DNA of 64,000 nucleotides from contig MCFE01000350.1 of the NCBI GenBank assembly GCA_002104905.1, positions 1-64,000 of the forward strand. Reading direction: 5' to 3'. The notes below the pieces were generated by a model. The model had not been told where the DNA came from. It ran no database searches and saw only the letters and a program-made list of their open reading frames with translations. The translations under genes were made by a program, and so were the position numbers. This document shows, piece after piece, positions 10,014 through 20,525 of this stretch (its first letter is position 1; every line of letters begins with the position of its first letter). This DNA comes from Basidiobolus meristosporus CBS 931.73. Its lineage: Eukaryota > Basidiobolomycota > Basidiobolomycetes > Basidiobolales > Basidiobolaceae.

Positions 10014-10658
10014 TTATTCCGCTTGGCGCGCGGTCTCGGAGGCTTTATGCATTGTGCTCAGGGTCAGTTTGGCCTGTAGCTCCTGAACTTCTCGATGCAA
10101 ACGATCGTTGTCATCTTCCAATTTCTGCACCTTCTCTTCCAACTCGGATACATAGAGCTTTTTCTTTTTGCGGCATTCCTTGGCTGCCTCTCTATTACGA
10201 ATCAGTCGGCGCTGGCGCCTCTCTTCCTCAGTAAGGCCCTTCATCGAGCCGTGACTGGTATACTGAGAACGATGAGAACCATCACGTGGGGAGGAGGGAG
10301 GGCTAACGGGAGAGACACTCCTGGTATCAATCGAATTTTCCTGAACACTCTCATTGGAAGGGGATCCCTGAGCGTACGAAAGAGAAGCCACTAGCGAAGC
10401 AGCGGCAACTAGCTGCTCAGCTGCGTGGGCAAAGTGCAAACGGTCCGCACAAGATTCCGTTTCTGAAGAAAAGGCGGATTGTGGCGAGGCGGAAGGATCA
10501 TACGTAGAGTTATGTGCGCTGCCGGACTGGTTTTTTCGTTTTCGAGAGGCAACTTTACGTATTCCCAAGAAATCGGGCGAAGGCTGGCGCGCTCTATCTG
10601 AGGGGAGCGAAACGTTTTGCGAAACTGCGTGCATGTTTTCAGAAACCGCAATCGACAT
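10014..10658 (-). CDS. bZIP transcription factor, CREB/ATF type
   Basis: A single-exon 214-residue protein. The basic region lies at residues ~150-168 with the core NREAAKECRKKKK, close to the CREB/ATF consensus NREAARECRRKKK, followed by a leucine zipper to ~198 (LEEKVQKLEDDNDRLHREVQ and LQAKL). The N-terminal 150 residues are Ser-rich and disordered, including SPVSPPSSPRD, a likely phosphorylation target. This class binds CRE sites (TGACGTCA) as dimers and typically answers to cAMP or stress kinases. It is convergent with the Myb gene. A CRE-like TGACGTCT lies ~200 bp upstream of its start, so autoregulation is possible but unproven. Confidence 0.9.
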   Translation of the reverse strand: MSIAVSENMHAVSQNVSLPSDRARQPSPDFLGIRKVASRKRKNQSGSAHNSTYDPSASPQSAFSSETESCADRLHFAHAAEQLVAAASLVASLSYAQGSPSNESVQENSIDTRSVSPVSPPSSPRDGSHRSQYTSHGSMKGLTEEERRQRRLIRNREAAKECRKKKKLYVSELEEKVQKLEDDNDRLHREVQELQAKLTLSTMHKASETARQAE

Positions 10659-11659
10659 GGAAAGCTATCGCGTAAAGGCGGGGAGGGGAATGAAATAGTA
10701 TACAACTTGCGACACCTAGATGAGTAGGATCCAAGAGCGAGTCACGTCTTATATTCAGATCCAGACCAGTCATACGGATTTTTTTCTACCAACCTATTAG
10801 ATCCGCAAAATCCACCAAAATAAGCCAATTTGTGGTGAAAATCAATGCTCTTCTCGCCGATAGACGTCATAATCTCGCATTTAAAAATCTCCATCAGCAG
10901 TTTTGGGGTGGGGATCTCTCACCCTCATCTTTCCAAATCCGGTCAGTTTTTTTTCCTTCACAGCGACCTGAGCCAATTAAACAAGACGGTGGAAAGCGCA
11001 TTGAAACCTCATTAGAGTTTGTACAACAATGGAGTTAGCACCCACGCAGGTGCCTTCCCATGCGACTGATGCTCATTGTGACGAGAATTTCTTTAGCTGA
11101 CATTTCCATGATTTCCCCCTGAAAGCCAATCACAACAGGCGCTTGATTTGGTAAGCATGTTCCTTTTCATCGACTTTCTAGATACCGCTTCGATTCAGAG
11201 TTCCATCCACCGATCGGATTCAGGAGCAGAGCGGTATGCAGGCTCACCAGCCATGTAACAAGGCCCTTTTATTACGTAGATGGTGCATGCGCTACGGGAA
11301 GCGTCAAGATCATGTTGTATGCCGCCAGACTCCCTCTAATTAGCAGCAGGTCACAAGCATCATCAGCAGCCCCACAGCCTGGGTGCCCTGCCTGCTCTAA
11401 TCTCGTCACATTGGTAACTGATTGGCAGTTGGGCTGGCCTATTCATTAATCTATACTACATTGATGTTGATGAGCACGGAAAAACTCTTATTAATTGGCC
11501 GTATGATTTGTCACTGGCCACGATGGGTGTGATGGATTCGCGCATTCAATTTCTTTCTTTTTATTATGAGTGCTAGTCTATCAATAGTGGTGCGGAGTAG
11601 GCGTGAGGAAAGGGTCGAGTAGGGCAAAATATAAAGGTGTCCTTGTCGTCAGTTCTAGT
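10659..11659. other. intergenic 1 kb
   Basis: bZIP 5' flank and the 3' flank of the gene at 11660-13746. Contains a CRE-like site (10862-10869) and a CCAAT box near 11124. Open frames here lack protein character. Confidence 0.4.
10862..10869 (-). promoter_or_regulatory. CRE-like site upstream of bZIP gene
   Basis: Minus-strand TGACGTCT, one mismatch from the palindromic CRE, about 200 bp upstream of the CREB-type bZIP start codon. Short motif, so chance occurrence is possible. Confidence 0.35.
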
Positions 11660-13746
11660 TCACTGTATCTTACAAGGTGTCTCGCTTAACCGGGTAGAAA
11701 CGTTATGTTCTATGGAGGCGTGGTTTTCATAAATGTACATGGCTTCAAACCGGGTGATTGGTTCTACTGGCTGCTTAGCATTAGGATCTGTATGAGCGGC
11801 AGATGAAGGGGTTGGGTTGACTGGTGGGAAGCCCTTTTGTGGGTTATGTGGGTCTTTGGTTGAAGACGGGGTTAGATTGTCAGGGGCTTTGGGACCGGAC
11901 GGAAGTTTTTTCGGCAGATCCTTTGACCGTGGTTGGGGATTCTTTACCGAGCTTGAAGCCATTCCGGTTGTTTGCGTTGTGTCTAATCCTGTTGAGATGC
12001 GTTGGTTGTCTATCACACTATCTCTAGGAAGAGATTCCATTGTGGATGTGGGGCCGCTGCCAATAAAACTCCTATTGAGCAAAGTATCGCGTTCTAATTG
12101 GTGGGATGGAGCAACGGTGGATGGATTTGACAAAGTTATATTATTATCAGAATTATTTGAGCTTGATCCGGGATTTTCGCTGACGGTCCGGTACGAGCCT
12201 GGTTGAATCCTAGGTGCCTGGCCATTTGATGTACACCGATTGTCAGCCTCAGTTGATTTTGGTTGCTCATGTACTTTTGCGGCATTGGGCGGGGTCTTTG
12301 TCACCGACGCCGTGTTCTTTGGAGCTGAATTGGAGGAGGCGGAGGTAGAAGCGATGGGGGGATGTTGAGCGGAAATAGTGGCACCATTGGCTAAAGGTGG
12401 GTTTCTGCTCTCAGCAATGAATGAAGTATTCAGGAAAGGTGGGTAATGTTTCAAGATTGTGGCGGCGTTTGGCGGGTTTGGCATGGTTGTAGAACGACTA
12501 CTACAAGCGCGATCTTTTGTAGGTTGCTGGCTTCTTGGCTGCGTGGTTGATGTGACTATTGGATGTTGCAATGGTATTGCTTGAACTGTAGTGGCAGTGT
12601 TCGAAGGAATCTGTTTAGGTGGCGGGGGCCTTGATATCAAAGGCTGAGAAGTAGCGGTCCAAGTGAGCGGTCTTACGTTGGATGCTGCGATTGGCTTTGG
12701 CTGCTTCTCTTTAGATGGTGGGTTAGGTGTTGATATAGCACTGCCTGTTGTTTCATTTGCCTTCATTATCTGAACAGCTGGCAACTTCTTTGGTTGTTCT
12801 TGAGACTGGCTTCCTGGCACTATATTAGAGCTGTTACGTGTACGCGTTTGAGAATTATTGAATGTTGGTGGACTAGGCTCACCAGTTGTAGTCGCTCTAG
12901 GGCCGTATATTGGATCTCTCGTTGGTGGGTGTATAATAGTGGCAATGGGTACTGTTTTTGGGCGAACGGAGACTGTTGCTCCGGCTGAAGGGGTTGTGGT
13001 GACGCTATTGTTGCTTACAGGGGCTGTCTTCCGCGTGGCTGATTCAGGTGGATATAGCGGTGCAGGTCTTTTCTTAGGAATGGCCGTGTTTTTATTACTG
13101 GGTTTACTGGTGAAAGTACGTTGATACTCCTTAGGGATTCCTTCCTGAGGATCCTCCAGCCATTCTTTACATTTCACCAGTGTATCGTACCATTTAGTTG
13201 TAAATACATCTTCCCATTTCTCGATGTTAAACCCCTCAAAATTGGTTGGAAACAGTTCTTTGCGGGCAACAAATCTGTAGAAACTTTGCAATTCCAGTTG
13301 CTTCTTGCGAAGGGACGCGCGATCTGGAAATAGCATATCCATATCTGAGAGAAAACCGTGTAGCTCGCTCAAGTTAGATGGGTGTCGATTCTTAAGATTG
13401 TTGACTGTGTCCCGCAGAAGGATCCGATCACGGAATATGCATAGTTGCGGACAGTACCACTTTATAAACCTTCCCTAAGAAATGGCAAATACATCAGCGC
13501 CAAAAGGGCCTTTGGTATCTTTTTGACAGCGGAAACACGTACCAACTTGAAAGTCGTGGGCTCCCAATGGAAATTAGACCCGTATTTCTCAAAGTAGACC
13601 TCCTTCATTGAGTTTACCCCCACTGAGGAATCACTTTCCTTTATAATTTCGTAGAACTGCTCGATCAATAGGGATTTGGCAGGGAACGTAAAAGTGACTC
13701 CATTATGCTGAGCGTTTAGCGATTGTCTTGGAGGAGCGTTAGACAT
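11660..13746 (-). CDS. uncharacterised protein: folded N-terminus, long Ser/Thr/Pro-rich tail
   Basis: Two exons, 13543-13746 and 11660-13474; the 68-nt intron (GTACGT..TTAG) joins in phase 0. The product is about 672 residues. Residues 1-~200 look folded. A segment around 20-90 (FPAKSLLIEQFYEIIKES, then YFEKYGSNFHW, FKLGRFIKWYCPQLCIFRD) has the helix-helix-wing spacing of small winged-helix/LOTUS-like domains, but this is only a visual impression. A second helical segment (SFYRFVARKELFP, WYDTLVKCKEWL) follows. The remaining ~450 residues are low-complexity Ser/Thr/Pro/Asn with many KP, PP and TT pairs, typical of disordered scaffold or surface-regulated proteins; there is no signal peptide or membrane helix. 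I do not recognise the family. Confidence 0.7.
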
Positions 13747-13957
13747 CCTTGATAGACAAACTTCAATTGCTATCTAAACAACTAATATATTAAAACGCCC
13801 AACCAGATGATCACTTTGTCTCGAAATTACAAAGCTTAAAATCTCATTGAATGAAGGTATATTGGCCACATTTAATCATGAACAAAGCATTTCTGTCTGA
13901 ATGGGAAATATTAAGCTCATTGAGGGCTCATGTGATGGATGGTTCCTAGGATGGTTC

Positions 13958-15196
13958 CTAAAATTGATTTCTGTATTCTTTCCATGCTTTTTGCATATTG
14001 TCCCACACGTATTTCTCGCCATATTTCATGTAAAGAAGCCCGAATCCAGCACCACCCAAGTGCGCCTATACAATCAGCGAGTCAATATAACTTCACACTA
14101 GATACGGAAGAGAAATGGGTCTTACATAGTGATCAAAGGTACTCCAACCTCTCAGGATTCCAAGCAAATCGAAGCTCATCATAGCTGGCAGTGCGTATCC
14201 AATTTTGATGGGGAGGAACGGAAGGAATATGAGAAATACCGAGGCCTGTGGGAACTGGTAAGCGCACGCGCTCAGGCACCCATAAATTGCACCAGAGGCG
14301 CCCAGGCTTGGGAAAACTGTTGCTTTGAAGCCTGCGGACACCAAATGGCTCACCAGAGAGGCGCCCAAGCCTGTAGATAGATAAAATGCTACGAATTGCT
14401 CAGGCCCTAAGATTCTCATGCATACTTCGCCGAAGGAGTATAAAGCAAACATGTTAAAGCCAAAATGCCAAAATTCTTGGTGACTAAAGGTGGATGTAAG
14501 GAGGGTAATGGAGCGTCCAGATAGTGGATGATGCAAAAACCATTTCGACATGAAGGGGGCCAATCTAGGGATTTGCCACATTCCAAATACCACAGTGTTG
14601 ATTCCAACCAAAACACTTAAGGTCCGTTGTGAGTCTGACAGTGTATTCCACTTATCCCAGGCAATGATGTAGATCCGTTTGAAGGCCAACGGCATTTCCC
14701 AATCAGCCACCTCTCTTAATTTTTGGCGATACCGTTGCCGATATTCCTCCACCTTGTCCCCTAACTGGGGGAAAGCTCCATTGCGCTCTTTCCAATCGAA
14801 TACCTGCTGCCAAAAGGATTTGTGTCGTTGTTCATAAATTATGGTAGAAACGCCGAAAGCCAAGGTTGAGGTAAATGCACAAAAGGCGATTGGCTGTAGG
14901 ATTTTTCTCTGGTTGTATTGCTGAAATGGGTTGACCTCTTCGAATACAGTCGGTATGCTTGGGGTTTGGGGATTGTGGTTGGTTAAAGGGGCCTTTTGCG
15001 AGGGAATCGGTTTATGTGGAGGAGAGGTTTTGGAACGCAGCAGTCTACTCTGCGAAAAAATGGTGTGACGACTTGGCGACTGCCTCATGTTATTTTTCGC
15101 AGCAACAATCCATGCTTGACGTTGTATTAAGGTGCTTCGACTTCTCCAGATCGCAGACAACATTGCCTCTTGGAAAGTAGCAGAAATTTCACGCAC
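13958..15196 (-). CDS. mitochondrial rhomboid serine protease (PARL/Pcp1 type)
   Basis: Two exons, 14126-15196 and 13958-14065, with a 60-nt intron; about 392 residues. The N-terminus is Arg/Ser-rich without acids (a likely mitochondrial presequence); Met at 15163 is an alternative start giving MLSAIWRSRSTLIQR. One helix lies near 95-115 and the rhomboid core of six helices follows. Signatures are HFGFNMFALYSFG (loop 1/TM2), GASG with nucleophile Ser ~301, and the last-helix DHYAHLGG with catalytic His ~359, the latter supplied by exon 2. This extra-helix architecture is that of PARL/Pcp1, which cleaves inner-membrane substrates (yeast Pcp1 processes Mgm1 and Ccp1). The catalytic dyad is complete. 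Confidence 0.92.
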
Positions 15197-15803
15197 TTAA
15201 TAAAATGATGTATGGGGTAATGTGAATTTTTGCATTATATATCGCAGGCTGATTCGTATGGGATGACTTAAGTTTTCCTTCCTATTCCATGCTCGCCTCA
15301 CTTGTACCCATAACCGTAACTGTTCCTAAACCCCGGCCATTTTTCATATTTGTATAAGTTAAATCCACTCAGAGAGTGGAAGTCAAAAAATTGAGACCAG
15401 TTCTCTTGAATGTTTCCCTTCCACGGAAATCTTTAGTAAAAGGCGAAAGATTTATCCGACAAGATGAAAAGGAAACGAGAACGAAGATACTGCTCTCCAG
15501 CGCATCGCACATGTATATATTTACTTTGGCGAATGCGGAAAACTTATGGGAGAATGAGAGCAGAGTGCCTAACGTGATGAACATTCATGAGTTTATGTAA
15601 AGATCAGCCTGCTGATTGGATGACAACGTTCGATGACGTTGGTACTAAAATTTATACTATCAAGTAGTTACTTCTGGAAAATGATGGAAATTCCAAACAA
15701 ATTCCAGATATTTAGTAAAGACGTCGTCAGCAACGATTCCTAGAACTGCAGATACGTTAATTTGCAACTTTTCTATTCTAAACCAACGTATTCTAACGAC
15801 GAA
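15197..15803. other. divergent promoter region rhomboid / p23
   Basis: Head-to-head spacer of ~600 bp; a 74-codon plus frame here has no protein character. A heat-shock-element-like cluster lies at 15672-15689. Confidence 0.45.
15672..15689. promoter_or_regulatory. heat-shock-element-like motif upstream of p23
   Basis: TTCTGGAA (15672-15679, a TTCnnGAA pair) with a further GAA ten bases on (15687-15689), in the 5-bp phasing of HSF binding units, ~115-130 bp upstream of the p23 start. A co-chaperone gene is a plausible HSF target; not proven. Confidence 0.4.
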
Positions 15804-16451
15804 ATGACCAAGTAAGTAAAGGTGGTTCTCGATTGACCCTCGCTCTATTGACGCTGTTTATGCCTCTTAGATATCACCCTGAATTGCTCTGGGCTCAACG
15901 CACCGATGAGGTCTATTTGACCATCAATGTTCCTGATCTGAAAGACGAAACCATCAAGCTGGAAGAGAACCTTCTGAATTTCGAAGCAAAGGGCCCGGAC
16001 GGCCGTGAATACGCTTTTTCCTTAGAATTCTACGAGCCCATTAATCCCGAGGTAAGCTTCTCGACAACATGGGAGATTGTATTACTCTACTGACTAGAGT
16101 GAAACCAGACCTCGAAACGCTCTGTCAATGCCCGTAGTATCTCCATGGTCCTTGATAAAAAGGAGCACGACAAAGAGTTCTGGCCTCGTCTCCAGAAATC
16201 CTCACAAAAGATTCCCTTCTTGAAGACTGACTTCTCCAAATGGGTCGATGAGGATGAGGAGGAAGAAGCGCCTGGAAACTTTGACCTCCCACAAAACATG
16301 GATTTCTCCCAATTCGCTAGCGCTATGGGTGGAGGAGGAGTAAGTGAAAATTTATAGCGTCCACACAACGACCAGCGTCTAATTTGATCATTCCTAGATG
16401 ATGCCTCCAATGGGCGAAGAAGAGGACAGCGACGAGGAAGCTGAGCAGTAA
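15804..16451 (+). CDS. SBA1: p23/Sba1 Hsp90 co-chaperone
   Basis: Four exons: 15804-15811 (only 8 nt, MTK split by the intron), 15871-16051, 16109-16339 and 16398-16451; phases join; 157 residues. The CS/p23 domain is residues ~3-110, with the YHPELLWAQR start, the VYLTINVPD strand, and the diagnostic LVL-type RSISMVLDKKE followed by FWPRL near 80-95. The tail is acidic (DEDEEEEAPGNFD and GEEEDSDEEAEQ) with an MGGGGMMPPMG linker, as in Sba1/PTGES3. p23 binds the ATP-bound closed form of Hsp90 and stabilises client complexes. It is transcribed away from the rhomboid gene. Confidence 0.95.
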
Positions 16452-17165
16452 ACAGATTCTTTGATAATGAATTGTAAACCCTTTTTGCAATTGCTAGTAA
16501 GATAAACAGATTAGCAAGTTGGAATAAAACCACATTTCTCTTGATTTGAATGTTGTGTGCATGCTTGGCAGTGGATCCAACAGGTAATGAGAGTTCTAGA
16601 ACCACCATTCGATAGAGCCTGATAACGCATGAGCGCGGCTAAGGCGTGAATACTTAGCGTAGACACATATATTTAACCTAAATTGGAAATCTCCACCCAA
16701 ACCTAATTTTTTTCTATATTTGCTATTGTGACGAGCTTTGCATACTGACGAGCTGGTCCGATGAGAAGCGCACATCACGACCTAGACCTCCATGATTTTA
16801 GAAGTCTATTATAATAGAAACCAGCATACAACAGGCGCCTGATCCGATTAAATTGGTCAGTACAATATATGATTGGTTTCTATTTACAAAACAGGATCAT
16901 CGCGAGTGCTAAATGTCAGGTATAATATCGGTATCCCTGATAGACTGTAGAAGCTTCCATCTTTGTATATCTCAACATTGATCTATCTTTGGCAAAATTA
17001 CTTATTCTTGTGAACTCTCGATCACCTAGGAATGTCACAAGGGCCAAAATAGAACAGGATGAAATCGGCTCCGCAACTGAGCAGAAAACGAAAACTTTCT
17101 ATATATTGCGTGCCTGAAGCAACACGATCCTCCATCAAATTCCGATTTCCCAAACTCTAATTATC
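16452..17165. other. intergenic upstream of FNT copy 1
   Basis: No gene. A TATATA motif at ~17098-17104, ~65 bp before the start codon, is the likely FNT copy 1 TATA box. Confidence 0.45.
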
Positions 17166-18017
17166 ATGTCACTCCCATTTTCCGACAAAGATTCCATAAA
17201 CACCGCCATTCATTCCAATCCTCTTCCTCGCTCTTACAATACCGCTGCGGAGGTTGAACAGGAGATTTGCAACATTGCCATCCACAAAGCTGAGCGTACT
17301 TGGTATGGCCAGTGTCTGAACGGATTCATGGCCGGTGTCTTCGTTGCTCTAATCGGTACCTTTGCCTACACCGCCGGCGGTGGTTTGGACCCCGCTTTTA
17401 CCGCAGCCTATCCTTCCATCCAGAAAATCATCTATGGTGCCTGCTTCTCAAGTGCCTTGCTGTTCATCATCATTTTTGGTGGCGACCTTTTCACTGGCAA
17501 CTCCATGATTATGTTCGTTGGTGTCATCCATCGAAAGGTCACCATTCTCCAACTCGCCTGGAACTGGTTCCTTATTTTCTTCAGCAACCTTGCCGGTGCG
17601 CTTCTTGCCACCTACCTATTTGCCTACCTCACCGACCAATTTGCCGCGGAGCCTTGGTTGTCATGGGTGGTGCATAATGCCGAGCACAAGATTAGCTATT
17701 CATTCGGAGTCGCCTTCCTCAAGGCCATTCCTGCCAACGCGTTTGTCTGCTTCGGCGTGTACCTTGGCCTGACTGCTCGCGACATCACAGGGAAGTTCAT
17801 CTGCTTCTGGTGGCCAGTGTTTGCCTTTGCAGTGTGTGGCTTCGAGCACTCCATCGCCAACATGTTCTACATCCCAGTCGGGATGTTGTATGGCGCCCAC
17901 GTCACAGTAGCCGACTTTATTGTTAAGAATCTGATTCCAGTTGTGTTAGGCAACATTGTTGGCGGAGCAGTTGTTGTCGGACTGACAGCTTATGGCCTCA
18001 ATCCCAAGCACGATTAG
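17166..18017 (+). CDS. formate/nitrite transporter (FNT), copy 1
   Basis: An intronless 283-residue FNT-family channel. The family forms pentameric aquaporin-like pores that carry formate, nitrite or related small monocarboxylates across membranes. Six hydrophobic segments are visible. Hallmarks are GGGLDPAF after TM1, the GGDLFTGNSM segment (family G-x-D/E-LFT), LKAIPANAFVC, and CGFEHSIANMFYIP containing the central pore His, then GNIVGGA in the last helix. The first ~30 residues are a cytoplasmic leader. It is the first of three tandem same-strand genes; from residue ~35 onward its DNA is almost identical to copy 2, while leader and flanks differ. Fungal nitrite transporters of the NitA type belong to this family, so substrate choice (formate or nitrite) is open. 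Confidence 0.92.
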   Translation: MSLPFSDKDSINTAIHSNPLPRSYNTAAEVEQEICNIAIHKAERTWYGQCLNGFMAGVFVALIGTFAYTAGGGLDPAFTAAYPSIQKIIYGACFSSALLFIIIFGGDLFTGNSMIMFVGVIHRKVTILQLAWNWFLIFFSNLAGALLATYLFAYLTDQFAAEPWLSWVVHNAEHKISYSFGVAFLKAIPANAFVCFGVYLGLTARDITGKFICFWWPVFAFAVCGFEHSIANMFYIPVGMLYGAHVTVADFIVKNLIPVVLGNIVGGAVVVGLTAYGLNPKHD

Positions 18018-18766
18018 GATCGTCATGGTCATTAATATTGTATATATAGATAGCAGCTATTAATAAAGTACTTCTAATAGACACTCTTGCTACTTAATTT
18101 CATATCCGGAATGGAACTACAAACGAGAATTTGGGATGAAAAGGAGAGTTTCCCCGCAGGCGTATGTGACCTGGGCCTACGCATTACCTAAGCTTTGGAA
18201 ACACCGCTCAATACAAATGTTGGTCTATGACGGTATCTATTATAGCCTATATTGGACATGACACACAAGTAGAGCCATTTATGACACCCATTTAGACAAT
18301 TCTTAATTACTGCCATATCAATGAGTTTTCCCCAAATAAGTAATCCGGCTTGCTAAAATCCAACCTACTGAACTTCCAAATTAGGGTGGATGACGGCAAT
18401 ATAACTTGCTTTGTGCTAGCTGTCACTGTAGACCGAGAACCTCGCTTATCTATCGCAGTAACAATCAACGAGATCATGGAAGTAAGTGGTGTATTATGCC
18501 CCAGAAAATATGGATGATTTCATAGCCGATTGGCTTCAACCTTAATTTAAGCTTACTGCGCTAAATATGGGAAAGCAAGGCTAGATAGTGTGGCTAGTTC
18601 AGTCGGAAGCCATGTGTCGTGCTTAAAGGTTCATGGTATCCATATTCTAGTCACCTACTGAAAGCACTTCTCGAAGAACTGTGGCGACACTATAAAAAGT
18701 GCGTTATTTGCCACAGAAGTTTATCCTTAGCTATCAATTTCATTCTTCTGCTGATATTGAATCAAC
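18018..18766. other. intergenic between FNT copies 1 and 2
   Basis: No gene. TATAAAAA at ~18691, ~75 bp before the start of copy 2. No extended similarity to the copy 1 promoter. Confidence 0.45.
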
Positions 18767-19618
18767 ATGTCACTTCCGTTTACTGACAAAGATTCAAGTG
18801 AAACCACCGTGTGCAGTAAATCGTTGCCACGAATGTACAACAATGCTGCTGAGGTCGAGCAGGAGATTTGCAACATTGCCATCCACAAAGCTGAGCGTAC
18901 TTGGTATGGCCAGTGTCTGAACGGATTCATGGCCGGTGTCTTCGTTGCTCTAATCGGTACCTTTGCCTACACCGCCGGCGGTGGTTTGGACCCCGCTTTT
19001 ACCGCAGTCTATCCATCTCTTCAGAAAATCATCTATGGTGCCTGCTTCTCAAGCGCCTTGCTGTTCATCATCATGTTTGGTGGCGACCTTTTCACTGGCA
19101 ACTCCATGATTATGTTCGTTGGTGTCATCCATCGAAAGGTCACCATTCTCCAACTCGCCTGGAACTGGTTCCTTATTTTCTTCAGCAACCTTGCCGGTGC
19201 GCTTCTTGCCACCTACCTATTTGCCTACCTCACCGACCAATTTGCCGCGGAGCCTTGGTTGTCGTGGGTGGTGCATAATGCCGAGCACAAGATTAGCTAT
19301 TCATTCGGAGTCGCCTTCCTCAAGGCCATTCCTGCCAACGCGTTTGTCTGCTTCGGTGTGTACCTTGGCCTGACTGCTCGCGACATCACAGGGAAGTTCA
19401 TCTGCTTCTGGTGGCCAGTGTTTGCCTTTGCAGTGTGTGGCTTCGAGCACTCCATCGCCAACATGTTCTACATCCCAGTCGGGATGTTGTATGGCGCCCA
19501 CGTCACAGTAGCCGACTTTATTGTTAAGAATCTGATTCCAGTTGTGTTAGGCAACATTGTTGGCGGAGCAGTTGTTGTCGGACTGACAGCTTATGGCCTC
19601 AACCCTAAGCACCACTAA
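18767..19618 (+). CDS. formate/nitrite transporter (FNT), copy 2
   Basis: An intronless 283-residue protein with the same motifs as copy 1 (GGDLFTGN, CGFEHSIANMF pore His). It differs from copy 1 mainly in the leader (first ~30 residues) and then at only a few positions, for example A-V in AVYPSLQ, I-M in FIIMFGG, and the last residue. Nucleotide near-identity spans about 18866-19600 and stops abruptly at both ends, which points to gene conversion or a very recent duplication with later replacement of the ends. An upstream TATA box (18691) distinguishes its promoter from that of copy 1. Confidence 0.92.
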   Translation: MSLPFTDKDSSETTVCSKSLPRMYNNAAEVEQEICNIAIHKAERTWYGQCLNGFMAGVFVALIGTFAYTAGGGLDPAFTAVYPSLQKIIYGACFSSALLFIIMFGGDLFTGNSMIMFVGVIHRKVTILQLAWNWFLIFFSNLAGALLATYLFAYLTDQFAAEPWLSWVVHNAEHKISYSFGVAFLKAIPANAFVCFGVYLGLTARDITGKFICFWWPVFAFAVCGFEHSIANMFYIPVGMLYGAHVTVADFIVKNLIPVVLGNIVGGAVVVGLTAYGLNPKHH

Positions 19619-20525
19619 ATTACAGCCCTATCTCGATAATGAGGTTAATTTTAGATGTATATAATATAGGACAATCACATTATGAAATAAATATTTCAAA
19701 TATGCACCATTGTTAAGTGACCAGGCAACATCAATGCTACTATACTGTGCTATGGAGCGATATTTGGCATTACGCTAGCCACCCCAGAAGGCTAGACTGT
19801 ATTGATTTAGGTAGTAATTAATAGTTTATCTAGAAAATCGGGTCGGGTCGGAGTGGGACCATCGTCGGGGAATTTCGGGAGCTCCAACAATAAGGTCAAT
19901 TCTTGAGTTAGCCCAGGATCTAGGCCTGTTTGTGGGGGAATTGAAGAGTATAGTGCCATTAGACTTGCCATTAGGCTTAATGATACAGCGTAGTATATAT
20001 TTGGCTTGGTAAGGGTTAACCTAAAGTCGACCTGCCAAAAGACCCGAAGTTGCGCTGGATATCTTTCGGGAGACTAGCAGCCCAAACAACCACATTTGAA
20101 ACTGTCAAGTCTATGGCATTATTCCACCTTTCAGGTGGAAGAACTAATTACGCCGCAGCGCTAGTTTTTGGGTGGAGATGGGCGGTTGTGATCGAATGCC
20201 TTACTAGAGACCCCACATATTTGAGGGCTTCCACCATCTAGACTAGGAATGTTTCATACATTCCACTTATTTACATAAATTGATTAGGCCGGAACGAAGA
20301 TTACATAAATCGGCTCTCATATCCAGCGATCAAGTTGCCTTACTTAACTCAGGTACTGCTATGGCTTATGGAGGTATCCAGAAAGAGTACCTTCCAGCGA
20401 TGTGTGACTGCTTCTTCAAGAAAGCATTCCACTTCACATGGAGCGGGTTCATTTTGTATATAAAGATGCGGTCCACGACTCATATCCTCACTGTAGTATA
20501 TTCTCAACTCCTAAACCATCAAAAC
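19619..20525. other. intergenic between FNT copies 2 and 3
   Basis: No gene. The open frame of copy 3 extends back to 20280, but it crosses the TATATAAA box at 20457-20464, so that extension is taken as promoter. Confidence 0.5.
20457..20464 (+). promoter_or_regulatory. TATA box of FNT copy 3
   Basis: TATATAAA about 65 bp upstream of the start codon at 20526; it decides the start of copy 3. Confidence 0.6.

Noticed and set aside
11817-13333. Several plus-strand frames opposite the Ser/Thr/Pro-rich gene
   Set aside because: Antisense by-products of low-complexity codons; no family resemblance.
15376-15600. 74-codon frame between rhomboid and p23
   Set aside because: Lies in the shared divergent promoter region and has no recognisable protein character.
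20280-20525. N-terminal extension of FNT copy 3 (365-residue frame)
   Set aside because: The extension crosses a TATA box and would break the 283-residue length shared by all three copies.
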